Shown here in pieces: positions 13,301 to 19,689 of a stretch of 64,000 bases of DNA. The stretch's first letter is position 1; every line of letters starts with the position of its first letter. A program made the position numbers and the translations under genes. The DNA comes from Hydractinia symbiolongicarpus (lineage: Eukaryota > Cnidaria > Hydrozoa > Anthoathecata > Hydractiniidae), in contig NC_079882.1 in NCBI RefSeq assembly GCF_029227915.1, forward strand, positions 24,249,001 to 24,313,000, read 5' to 3'. Below the pieces are notes generated by a model. That model searched no databases. It saw only the letters and a list, made by a program, of their open reading frames with translations, and was not told the DNA's origin.

Positions 13301-15283
13301 TGGCACCATGTCACGGGTTCACCAATGGGCACTGGTTCAATAACTCCAAGAGCTACATTGCGGTCTAGGTCGGCTTTTACTTGTTCTTGCCAGTGGATCG
13401 GTACAGGTATTGGCGAATGATGTGTAGTCAGCTCAGCAATTTCATCGATCATCAGCTTCATGGGTGGCCCGGACATCAATGGCAGAGGTTGATGTTCGCA
13501 TACATTGAAGGTGCTGCTTTTATAATAGTTAAGAAGCCATTGCTCCAATCTTTCCCGGTTCTCCTCTGTTGGTGGATATGGCAGTTCGGTAGGAAGTGGT
13601 GGCGGTGCTGATCGTTTTGGACATGAACACTCATTAGTTGGATCAGGTACAGTGATGGTATTCGCACCAATCATAGGGAATTTAGGTGATACAATGCCAA
13701 GATCTACACAGGCACTCTTACTGAGGTAAAACTTGTCAGAGTCGTTAGTCACATACGTAAACTGCTTCGTTTCTTGTAGTGACCCGTGGCAATTGATACC
13801 AGTGATGCGGATGACGATAGCCCCTAATATTTTGATAGATTGTCCATTGGCGGCGTCCATTTTCATTCGGACCGGGATGAGATCACTTTTAGAAAGGTTG
13901 AATCGCTGAATCCATTTGTAACCAATGAGACAACATTGGCAGCCGGTGTCTGCCATTGCCGGTATGGTGATAGTTGACTCGTTAGTACCATGTGGAAATT
14001 TAAAACCCAGCTCGCTGTAGTCATCTTCCACGATACGCACGGACAAATCGAGAAACGGTTGTGGAGGAGATGGACTTTTCTTCCAAACATCTTTAGATTT
14101 GTTGTGGCAGTGGTGATCAACATGATCCGCAGATGCTGTGTTCAATGAGCATAGTGAGTTGAATATCGTGCTGGATTCCTCGACAACTGCAGCATTATCA
14201 GGCTTTCTCTCCTTGTTTTTTCGATCTTTGCTCCTACACACGTGATCAAAATGATGCAGACGTTGGCAATTCCCACACTTGTGATTATATGCAGGACATG
14301 TTGATTGACGGGATCGTGATGCGCTAGTGCTGTGGCAGTTTGTTCCGCAGTACCCACATTTTGAACCAGAATCGCGTTTGGTATCACGGTTGGTGTCATT
14401 GTCTTCTTTTGGCTTATTGAAGGAGTCTCGTTTACCCCTTCTGTACTGGCTATGGATGGCACCAGCCTGGTGGTGATCGATGAGGCGTGTTGCAGAACGT
14501 TTCCCTGCTTCCTTTGTTTCAACGAATTTGAGCACTTCTTCCAAACACATGTCCTGGTTCGTATGTCCAAGAAGCTCCAGCTAAATATCAGGGTCGGAGA
14601 TACCACGACCAAGAACATCACATAATATTTGTTTGGTATAGTCCACGTCGTGGCTGCACGAGGGGCAGGGAATAACATATTTACATTAGTTAGAGGACAT
14701 TACTCTCTAACTTTGTGCACTTACAGCCATACAAGGGTATGGAAACACACCTACCTAAAGCTGGGTTTGCATGTGTACCACAATCTCTAAAACACGATTT
14801 ATATTCTGTTACAACTAAGTTTTGTAAACACTGCTGGTCTTGACATAATTTAGCTCGTAATCGGGTCCCATAACCACACAGTCTAGTACAGGGTAGCCAG
14901 GCACTCCAGCTAGTGTATATACCTATAAAAAATTAAGAAATTACAAATTAAGTCCTAAAAGGCAGTAGTTTTCACCAATGCTGTTTATACTGTAATTATT
15001 ATTTGTAAAAACATTTTATAAAATCCTGGTCAAACGAGTGCAGCATTTTGCAAAATGTGTATTTGAAGGGGCTGTGGCATGGTCATGCAAAGTATTACAA
15101 CGATCCTATAAAATGAAATATTTTTCTCTACAGGCTCAATTTGGCAGCACATTATTCGATCCTGAAAGTCTGTGTCTATGTTTGAAAAGATAATTTTGTT
15201 TTTCAGTAAGAAATTTAATCCTCACCTTCTTGTGAAACTACATAGTTTGCCAAATGCAGTAATATTACAAAAATCTTCATCAT
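4313..15283 (-). CDS. Secreted modular protein: signal peptide, TSP1, F5/8C-like, EGF-CA, Asp-box region (11 exons)
   Basis: Assembled by eye from splice sites on the minus strand. Exons, in transcript order: 15226-15283, 14755-14922, 9075-9313, 7910-8054, 6686-7099, 5862-5984, 5444-5515, 5212-5287, 4839-4885, 4431-4730, 4313-4338. All introns begin GT and end AG, and the phases agree at every junction. The total is 1668 nt, or 555 codons plus stop. Order of parts: hydrophobic signal peptide (residues 1-17), thrombospondin type-1 repeat (about 21-66), discoidin/F5-8C-like domain (about 77-201), an unrecognised region (204-341), calcium-binding-type EGF (342-382), and a C-terminal region with the Asp-box-like motif SKDRGDTW near residue 438. 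Such proteins usually act in the extracellular matrix or in adhesion; the exact role here is unknown. Most domain exons are phase 1-1, as in shuffled extracellular modules. The last exon is the least certain: exon 10 could instead read through to a stop at 4378. A retroelement fills intron 2. Confidence 0.72.
4431..4730 (-). CDS. Exon 10: C-terminal region
   Basis: A 300-nt phase 1-1 exon ending at the donor GTATGT. The 100 codons include the strand-like segments GRIYGYSTLDSAYIMYEP and NQWFSVSPRQY and two cysteines (GFCLE, PNCVY). If the donor is ignored the frame stops at 4378 after 17 more codons, which is an alternative C-terminus. With the donor used, a short last exon at 4313-4338 (acceptor CAGTTTAG) adds NQCCLDGT and a stop. 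Confidence 0.58.
4839..5515 (-). CDS. Exons 7-9: start of the C-terminal region with an Asp-box-like motif
   Basis: Three small exons (5444-5515, 5212-5287, 4839-4885; phases 1-1, 1-2, 2-1) each follow a T-rich acceptor ending AG. They read SRDAWVQDKRGSYLTSDFK, then DTYCRALFYANISDVMFAC, then YGCLQSKDRGDTWI. The last contains S-x-D-x-G-x-T-W, the Asp-box (BNR) signature found in beta-propellers such as sialidases and the sortilin (VPS10) family. Only one such motif is visible, so a propeller is a suggestion. The exon 8 donor was taken as AAG/GTAACT rather than GTAAGG four bases upstream, because only the former keeps the frame open. Confidence 0.55.
5347..5418. repeat. (AATG)n/(GGAT)n microsatellite
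   Basis: About five AATG units, then ATATGAATGA variants, pass into GGAT/GATG units. It lies in the intron between exons 7 and 8 of the minus-strand gene and should be length-variable. Confidence 0.85.
5862..5984 (-). CDS. Exon 6: calcium-binding-type EGF domain
   Basis: A 123-nt phase 1-1 exon, the usual size of a single EGF module. The translation opens DKNEC and continues C...C-INTVGSYYCSC...GDGYTC. It therefore has the calcium-binding consensus D-x-(D/N)-E-C, the beta-hydroxylation-type N-T-x-G-S-Y segment and the six-cysteine pattern. Calcium-binding EGF domains stiffen extracellular proteins and mediate contacts. This is the most certain domain of the gene. Confidence 0.82.
6380..6484. 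mobile_element. 105-bp foldback MITE
   Basis: The sequence is almost entirely self-complementary: about 50 bases starting GTCCCGAGGGCATCTT pair with the end AAGATGTCCTGGGAC, and the centre is ACGAACATGTTTATGTTCGT. It lies in the intron between exons 5 and 6 of the secreted-protein gene. It has no coding capacity. The outer sequence GGGACGAGGTTG resembles the arms of the foldback element at 681-755. Confidence 0.72.
6686..7099 (-). CDS. Exon 5: unrecognised Cys-containing region
   Basis: A 414-nt phase 1-1 exon with acceptor TTTTTAG and donor GTTAGT. The 138 codons carry five cysteines (in YDCV, LSCFE, MYCT, FACQ) and alternating hydrophobic/polar segments typical of beta-sheet, with no membrane segment. 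I do not recognise the fold. The spacing of the last cysteines (SCFEKTGMMYC, then FAC) suggests one or two disulfides. Its place between the F5/8C-like domain and the EGF suggests a further extracellular module. Confidence 0.6.
7480..7560 (-). mobile_element. tRNA-derived SINE fragment
   Basis: Read on the minus strand it gives GTGGTTGGGCATTCGCCTCC (A-box-like), a short spacer, GGGGTTAAACCCCGGC (B-box arm with perfect GGGGTT/AACCCC pairing) and then TGAGTCATACCAGAGACTAT. This is the arrangement of tRNA-headed SINEs widespread in invertebrates, whose body follows the T-arm with a (G/C)CC(G/C)AGTCATACC segment. It lies in an intron of the secreted-protein gene. No intact cloverleaf, so it is not a tRNA gene. 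Confidence 0.65.
7811..7915. repeat. 32-bp tandem repeat containing copies of a splice donor
   Basis: The core GGCGCCC(G/A)ATAA occurs at 7820, 7852 and 7884, an exact 32-base period, with an AGTTT(T/C)-x-C-x-x-AC segment after each. The last unit runs into exon 4 and contains its donor site (CATTTG-CGTAAGTG on the minus strand). The other units carry decayed versions of it. Confidence 0.8.
7910..8054 (-). CDS. Exon 4: C-terminal part of the F5/8C-like domain
   Basis: Acceptor TTATAG, perfect donor GTAAGT, phase 0 in and phase 1 out. The 48 codons contain FNPWLEATEIKIIPK and end FCFDVTLGGCH. This matches the closing part of F5/8C domains (F-x-P-x-x-A-x-x-I-R-I-x-P, then L-R-x-E-L-x-G-C), with the final Gly-Cys in place. 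Together with exon 3 it makes one domain of about 125 residues, slightly short of the usual 140-150. Its donor lies at the start of a 32-bp tandem repeat in the intron. Confidence 0.66.
9017..9066. repeat. (AAC)n/(AAG)n low-complexity tract
   Basis: Imperfect ACAACA triplets pass into AAGAAG triplets just downstream (on the minus strand) of the exon 3 donor. On the minus strand this translates as runs of Leu, Phe and Val, which explains the spurious hydrophobic tail of the open frame there. Confidence 0.85.
9075..9313 (-). CDS. Exon 3: N-terminal part of a discoidin (F5/8C)-like domain
   Basis: Acceptor TTTTTAG, donor GTATGC, phase 1 in and phase 0 out. The translation starts GVCDFW and contains PPYFTIKSG, then VSAISVHYKTEDSPNWFYY. 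The latter pattern (hydrophobic strand, x-V-x-Y, a short acidic/Ser turn, then W-x-x-Y) is that of the central strands of coagulation factor 5/8 type C domains. The domain is completed by the next exon. Low-complexity AAC/AAG repeats begin right after the donor and made the open frame look longer than the exon. Confidence 0.66.
10459..14709 (-). mobile_element. 5'-truncated Ty3/gypsy-like element in intron 2, flanked by a 12-bp direct repeat
   Basis: The element lies between exons 2 and 3 of the secreted-protein gene, on the same strand. The string CATTACTCTCTA occurs at both edges (10459-10470 and 14698-14709). No matching LTR pair can be found in the short flanks, and only about 45 bases separate the right edge from exon 2. 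The capsid part of Gag is missing: coding similarity begins only with a C-P-S-C-S-H block near 14665. An in-frame TAG at 14581-14583 breaks the remaining Gag frame. A pyrimidine run at 10462-10480 (purine on the element strand) could be the polypurine tract. Confidence 0.75.
10522..14550 (-). CDS. Ty3/gypsy polyprotein: zinc knuckle, protease, RT, RNase H, integrase
   Basis: One open frame of 1342 codons. In order: KFVETKEAGKRSA linker; two Cys-rich knuckles (a CGYC-type near residue 63, and C-x2-C-x4-H-x4-C at CGNCQRLHHFDHVC near 91-104); aspartic protease with ADTGC near 198; reverse transcriptase with LPQGY and the active-site DD near 530; RNase H starting ATDWS near 676 with DHKPL further on; integrase with an HHCC finger ending CQSC near 945, and the DDE core at GDFFHY (about 979), SDGGPEL (about 1029) and AEVGVK (about 1067); then a Pro/Ser-rich tail. 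The order PR-RT-RH-IN places it in Ty3/gypsy. The RT active site reads VTDD rather than (Y/F)VDD, so activity is doubtful. The start shown is only the first Met after the nonsense codon, not the natural Gag start. The frame is otherwise uninterrupted, which suggests recent arrival. Confidence 0.9.
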   Translation of the reverse strand: MCLEEVLKFVETKEAGKRSATRLIDHHQAGAIHSQYRRGKRDSFNKPKEDNDTNRDTKRDSGSKCGYCGTNCHSTSASRSRQSTCPAYNHKCGNCQRLHHFDHVCRSKDRKNKERKPDNAAVVEESSTIFNSLCSLNTASADHVDHHCHNKSKDVWKKSPSPPQPFLDLSVRIVEDDYSELGFKFPHGTNESTITIPAMADTGCQCCLIGYKWIQRFNLSKSDLIPVRMKMDAANGQSIKILGAIVIRITGINCHGSLQETKQFTYVTNDSDKFYLSKSACVDLGIVSPKFPMIGANTITVPDPTNECSCPKRSAPPPLPTELPYPPTEENRERLEQWLLNYYKSSTFNVCEHQPLPLMSGPPMKLMIDEIAELTTHHSPIPVPIHWQEQVKADLDRNVALGVIEPVPIGEPVTWCHRMVVCPKKSGKPRRCVDFQALNKHATRETHHTQSPFHQVRTVPHHTKKTVSDAWNGYHSVPLCKEDRHYTTYITPWGRYRYCTLPQGYITSGDGYSRRFDAIVSDFPDKIKVTDDSLLWATDIEKCFFHTCKWLDTCGKNGIIQNPSKFKFAHDVVEFAGFEVTPTNVRPAPSLMRAIADFPVPQNITDIRSWFGLVNQVAYTFSMTDKMLPLRELLKPQSSFQWSDELDEIFAASKSKILSEIEEGVRIFDKSRLTCIATDWSKNGVGFWLLQKHCLCEGKSLFCCRSGWKVVLVASRFTHPAESRYAPIEGEALAVAHALDKCRHFVLGCKDLIIAVDHKPLLGLFTNRSLEDIPNNRLRNLKERTLRYRFTMQHIPGLKNRVPDALSRHPSGDPSPEQLVLPDDISFIAASSALNSLKSTTWEDVRQATTANVEMRDLVHTIESGLPEHQTEWPQKLQVYHQYRDQLSTVDGVALYKDRVIIPPCLRPNILSSLHAAHHGVTSMNLRAEFSIFWPGLSADIVKLRQGCQSCNRIAPSQPSAPPKPLQYPDYPFQQICGDFFHYAGHNYLVCIDRYSNWPIVEEARNGAKGLIDCLRRTFVTYGIPDEFSSDGGPELCASSTSTFLRNWGVHHRISSVAYPHSNCRAEVGVKTVKRMLTDNVGSDGNLDTDAFQKAMLQYRNTPNQTTKLSPAICLFGRPIKDFVPILPGKYLPHPTWVSVLEDREKALRRRHMAIAERLSLYSKQLNPLCVGDQVRIQNQTGLHPLRWDKTGSIIEVRPHDQYVVRIDGSRRVTLRNRKFLRKFTPVRPNLPLDQLMNAWRSIPPASRPPITSKAVEQPIDDSRSTQDLPQGSTPPLSNPTDNTPPPQASHDSDTYFGPDQPAADNRLDVPTTSSSTPYPSPVRRSTRERRQPSRFEDYVMN
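14755..14922 (-). CDS. Exon 2: thrombospondin type-1 repeat
   Basis: This phase 1-1 exon of 168 nt reads TSWSAWLPCTRLCGYGTRLR at its start. It shows the W-x-x-W spacing, the C-x-x-x-C, the CGxGxRxR layer and later cysteines (LCQ, QQC, KSCFRDC) of a TSP type-1 repeat, about 50 residues long. The acceptor is TTTTATAG and the donor is GTAGGT. TSP1 repeats bind glycosaminoglycans and other matrix ligands and are commonly C-mannosylated on the W-x-x-W tryptophans. The following intron contains the Ty3/gypsy-like insertion, whose edge lies only about 45 bases from this exon. Confidence 0.78.
15226..15283 (-). CDS. Exon 1: start codon and signal peptide
   Basis: Two ATG codons in tandem (15281-15283 and 15278-15280) open a 19-codon exon reading MMKIFVILLHLANYVVSQE, followed by the donor GTGAGG. 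The Lys plus hydrophobic core plus small-residue end is a textbook secretion signal, with cleavage likely near VVS-QE. The exon ends in phase 1, which matches the phase-1 acceptor of the TSP1 exon. I chose the first ATG; use of the second would remove one residue only. Confidence 0.72.
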
Positions 15284-15779
15284 AGATGACCTAAATATAA
15301 ACAATTACTAACGTTATATTATATCTATGTGCACAAGTGTGTGTGACCCAGAATACCAAACTTGTTCTCATAAAACCATAGTAGTATTATCTATTATTTT
15401 GACATGAAGGATTTATTAACATTAGCCATTGTAGGACATTGCACTTATACATTTGAGGCAGAATAACTTGGAAACAGATGGAAAAAACTAATGTTGACTT
15501 CGCTTGGGCAATCAGGGGCCACCTTGGACCATTGATTCAATTCCCCAAAGTTAGGACGACTCATACAATTTGGAATCAACGGGTTGGTAACACCATTAAA
15601 AATTCTTTCAATCATAACTAATTGGGTCTGCGTTGAGCTACGTTAAATACTCTAGGACTTCCCATCTAGGTCATGGCCCCTCCTGGAAATAATAGACAGG
15701 GTATATCCCTCGATATTTGTGAGGCTAGCCATGTAAAATATGCACATCTACTTGGAAAATGTATGTAGAAAAGATGACC

Positions 15780-16285
15780 AAAAGCAGAGTGGAAAAAAAA
15801 GTAAAGGGAGGAATTGAAAAGAAACTAGAAGAGGAAATGGAGCGGAAAGAAAATAAAATGAGGAAAATTAAGACACGAAAGTGGACAAAAATTCGAAAGA
15901 AAAAAGTAAATAAATGGAATGGGGATAAAATAAGCTAGTTATTAGATAAGAAGAAGATTGGAAATGTTAATCATAGGTATGACATATAATAGATAGAACA
16001 TATAATAGATTGTAATAATAATAATAATAATAGAACATATAATAGATTGTAAAAGAGTAAACTTGTTTGGGAAAAGAGATATAGCAAAAGAATGGTTAAA
16101 GAAGACAAATAACATTGGCAGAATAAGTGAAACAAATGAATGAATTGAAAATTATATGGAAAGAAGGGACAGAATGGAGCAAAAAGAGTATAAAAAAAGA
16201 AAGAAGAGAGAAATAAGAGGAAAAAATCAAAACAAAACAAACAATTATTAAAAGAGAGGAAAAGAGAAAAAGGAAGAAATTAGCC
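15780..16285. other. Purine-rich strand-asymmetric tract
   Basis: Over about 500 bases the plus strand is dominated by A and G (runs such as AAAGGGAGGAATTG and AGAGGAAAAGAG), with few C. It includes an (AAT)n run at about 16014-16031 and a duplicated AACATATAATAGATTGTAA segment. The minus-strand frames here are only Phe/Leu/Ser-rich complements. It lies just upstream of the minus-strand gene start (15283) and before the tandem array. Confidence 0.6.
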
Positions 16286-16432
16286 TTGCACCTAGTTAAC
16301 AATAAAGACAGCAATATATTGTATAAATGTATACTTTTATCTTTCTTTGACTATTTTTTGACTAGAGGAGCTTGTTGGCAGCAACAAAGTGGGCTCTTGA
16401 AAGATTTAAAGAAGACTTGTCTCGCCAGGATT

Positions 16433-16476
16433 GACTTCGCCGATTTAACTTTTAAGGAAGTTAAACAGGCGAAGTC
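16433..16476. other. Near-perfect 44-nt stem-loop
   Basis: GACTTCGCC pairs with GGCGAAGTC, and inside it TTTAACTT pairs with AAGTTAAA, with only 2-nt internal mismatches and a loop TTAAGG. It lies about 110 bases from the homologous edge of the tandem-array repeat at 16584. It could be a small foldback insertion or a structural end; no transcription signal is seen. Confidence 0.6.
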
Positions 16477-16583
16477 AAAATACCCCATACAATCTGTGTT
16501 TTACCTTTTTTCCTCTACTTCCATTTACTTCTGATTCATGTGTTTGTTTTGGTTTCGTTTCAATTCCCGCCACCCCCGTGACT

Positions 16584-16761
16584 TCCCGGGAAGCACTTCA
16601 TGGAAGGATCCATTTAGTCTGTGAATATGTCGTATCCGACATTGTCGTATTCTTCCAACGACATCCGACACACGACGTTAAGCAATTTATCAACGTCGTA
16701 ATGTTGTTAACACATAATACTGCCTAGTATACATACTAGTGCCTAGCATAATATCTTTGTA
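16584..16761. repeat. Conserved flank of the 30-bp array, copy 1
   Basis: This segment is repeated, reverse-complemented, at 50429-50628. Shared blocks include GAAGCACTTCATGGAAGGATCC, GTGAATATGTCGTAT, GACATTGTCGTATTC and AACGTCGTAATGTTG. It contains a stem-loop (ACGACGTT...AACGTCGT, 16672-16699) that is kept in the second copy. Homology stops abruptly at about 16584, which marks the edge of a dispersed element. Confidence 0.75.
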
Positions 16762-18512
16762 ATATACAGTAATACAGTGTAGTACATAGTAATATCCCGT
16801 ATTTTACACTGTATTACTTTGTAGTATATTCAGAAATACACTGTAATAGCTTGTAGTATTCAGTAATACACTGTAATACCTTGTAGTATTCGGTAATATA
16901 CTGTAATGCCTTGTAGTATTCAGTAATATACTGTAATACTTTGTAGTATTCGGTAATATACTGTAATACCTTGTAGTATTCGTTAATATACTGTAATGCC
17001 TTGTAGTATTCAGTAATACACTGTAATACCTTGTAGTATTCGGTAATACACTGTAATACCTTGTAGTATTCAGTAATACACTGTAATACCTTGTAGTATT
17101 CGGTAATATACTGTAATGCCTTGTAGTACTCAGTAATATACTGTAATACTTTGTAGTATTCGGTAATATACTGTAATACCTTGTAGTATTCGGTAATACA
17201 CTGTAATACCTTGTAGTATTCGGTAATACACTGTAATACCTTGTAGTATTCAGTAATACACTGTAATACCTTGTAGTATTCGGTAATACACTGTAATACC
17301 TTGTAGTATTCAGTAATACACTGTAATACCTTGTAGTATTCAGTAATACACTGTAATACCTTGTAGTATTCGGTAATACACTGTAATACCTTGTAGTATT
17401 CAGTAATACACAGTAGTACTTAGTAATATACTGTAATATTGTGTAGTATACAGTAATACACTGTAATACCTTGTAGTATTTAGTAATACACTGTAATACT
17501 TTGTAGTATTCGGTAATATACTGTAATACCTTGTAGTATTCGGTAATACACTGTAATACCTTGTAGTATTCAGTAATACACTGTAATACCTTGTAGTATT
17601 CGGTAATACACTGTAATACCTTGTAGTACACTGTAATACCTTGTAATATTCGGTAGTATACTGTAATACTTTGTAGTATTCAGTAATACACTGTAATACC
17701 ATGTAGTATTCAGTAATACACTGTAATACCTTGTAGTATTCGGTAATACACTGTAATACCTTGTAGTACACTGTAATACCTTGTAATATTCGGTAGTATA
17801 CTGTAATACCTTGTAGTATTTAGTAATACACTGTAATACCTTGTAGTGTTCAGTAATACACTGTAATACTTTGTAGTATTCAGTAATACACTGTAATACT
17901 TTGTAGTATTCAGTAATACACTGTAATACCTTGTAGTATTCGGTAATACACTGTAATACCTTGTAGTACACTGTAATACCTTGTAATATTCGGTAGTATA
18001 CTGTAATACCTTGTAGTATTTAGTAATACACTGTAATACCTTGTAGTATTCAGTAATACACTGTAATACTTTGTAGTATTCAGTAATACACTGTAATACT
18101 TTGTAGTATTCAGTAATACACTGTAATACCTTGTAGTATTCAGTAATACACTGTAATACCTTGTAGTATTCAGTAATACACTGTAATACTTTGTAGTATT
18201 CAGTAATACACTGTAGTACTTAGTAATATACTGTAATATTTTGTAGTATTTAGTAATACACTGTAATACTTAGTAATATACTGTAATACCTTGTAGTATT
18301 CGGTAATACACTGTAATACTTTGTAGTATTCAGTAATATACACTGTAGTACTTAGTAATATACTGTAATATTTTGTAGTATTCAGTAATACACTGTAATA
18401 CCTTGTAGTATTCGGTAATACACTGTAGTACTTGTAACATCTAACTGTAATATTTTGTAGTATTTGGTAATACACTGTAATACTTAGTAATATACTGTAA
18501 TACATGTAATAG
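16762..18512. repeat. 30-bp tandem array, copy 1 (about 58 units)
   Basis: Consensus unit GTAATACACTGTAATACCTTGTAGTATTC(G/A), 30 bp. It consists of three diverged 10-mers (GTAATACACT, GTAATACCTT, GTAGTATTCG). Units differ mainly at a few C/T and G/A positions. Slightly irregular stretches occur at about 17410-17460, 17630, 17770, 17970 and 18210-18500. Because 30 is divisible by 3, several minus-strand frames stay open for hundreds of bases and read as a ten-residue Tyr-rich repeat. These are not genes. Confidence 0.95.
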
Positions 18513-18582
18513 ATCTTTGACGGTTGCGCAAAGCATTCTGGGTATTTTTTCTTCCCAGCTGGTTCACATATCACATGGAACG

Positions 18583-18622
18583 TTGGCTGCAGATACAGAT
18601 ATAGATACAGATACAGATAATC
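18583..18622. repeat. (CAGATA)n microsatellite
   Basis: GCAGATACAGATATAGATACAGATACAGATAA follows directly on the non-homologous side of the array. Confidence 0.85.
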
Positions 18623-18661
18623 TTTTCTGGGATTGAAAGTTTACAAAAATTGAACTGAATA

Positions 18662-18913
18662 AATACAAGGAAGTATTAACAAACTATCACAACCAGCAGG
18701 GGACCTCTCAAAACAGCCCGAAGGCCAGTTAAAAGATGCGAGTAGGACCCTATGCAAAAAAATTTGTACAAACTTCAATACTGCAAGAGCTCTGATTGCT
18801 CATGAGCAAAAAGTAAAAGTAAAAGCCACTGCTGAATATACAATTTGCTTCTGCGTAACATGCAAAAAGACATTTGAATCAGACGATGCGCTGACTTGGA
18901 ATGTTTGGAAGGG
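18662..18913 (+). pseudogene. Exon-like open frame with Cys pairs (unrecognised)
   Basis: An open frame of about 84 codons without a Met ends in front of a perfect donor GTAAGT. It includes TARALIAHEQKVKVKATAEY and then ICFCVTCKKTFESDDALTW, with a C-x-C-x-x-C cluster suggestive of a zinc-binding module. No partner exon was found up- or downstream. It could be a captured exon, a decayed transposon exon, or chance. Confidence 0.3.
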
Positions 18914-19365
18914 TAAGTCGGTTTAAAATAAATGAAACAAATACCCTTATTTGGTTGGTTCGTTTCTTATGTAATTTCGAATGTTTTTTTTTCCTTCGAA
19001 ATTCGAACTGTATATTCTAATTTAAGTAGTTGTGGAGGGAAATTTGTCATTGGTATTCTATCATGTGCAAAATTTGATTATTGCTTTAAGACGAGAATAG
19101 AATCCAGGTAATAAAATGGCTACTGACTGGTTTTGATCCTGCCCTGTAAAATACAAAGCCATTTGTCAGACCTTGGAGCATGTGCAATAACTTTGACCTC
19201 CAAGAGGAGAAAATCCCTCTGACAACTACAACAAAAAAGCTTAAAAAATGTTCCTTTAAAACAAAACTTTGGCTGCGAGAAAGAGTAAAGCTAAGTCTGT
19301 AACCTTAAATTTTGATAAAGTTGGATTTAAAAGCAATCCAGTGCAATTCCCTAGAGACAAAATTA

Positions 19366-19689
19366 GGGGCCTTCAAAAAAATTTTTGGTCCCCGTTAGCG
19401 GGATATCGCCGCTAAGATTTGGACCCCCTCCCCCCTCTTTTAGCAGATTTCTGTCCGTGAAATACATACATTTAGATAAATCTTAGAAGGCTCAGGGGCG
19501 TGTTTTGTAGATAAAAGTTATCGGACATGACATGAGACATTATGCTCGCGAACGAAGAATTTTCAGGCCACAAACAAATTTTTGAAATTTCTCAATCGTT
19601 CGCGGATTCTTTTTTCAAACTTGAACCCCCCTCCCTCCCTTAGCGCCAATATCCCGCTAACAGGGCCCCAAAAAATTTTTGAAGGCCCC
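19366..19689. mobile_element. 324-bp MITE with TTA target duplication (Harbinger-like)
   Basis: Terminal inverted repeats of about 55 bases start GGGGCCTTCAAAAA and include CCCGTTAGCGGGATAT on the left; the right end is the matching complement, with ATATCCCGCTAAC and TTTTTGAAGGCCCC. The trinucleotide TTA flanks both ends (19363-19365 and 19690-19692). A 3-bp TTA/TAA duplication is characteristic of PIF/Harbinger elements. There is no transposase frame inside, so it is non-autonomous. Confidence 0.78.

Noticed and set aside
10754-14123. Frames on both strands within the gypsy polyprotein
   Set aside because: Shadows of the 1342-codon frame.
15971-16314. Phe/Leu-rich minus-strand frames
   Set aside because: Complement of a purine-rich tract; no conserved features.
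16762-18512. CRISPR-like periodic repeat
   Set aside because: Units are directly adjacent with no spacers, and the genome is eukaryotic.
16804-18574. Long minus-strand open frames in the first tandem array (up to 275 codons)
   Set aside because: They are translations of a 30-bp satellite whose period is divisible by three; the protein is a ten-residue repeat and the same appears in several frames.
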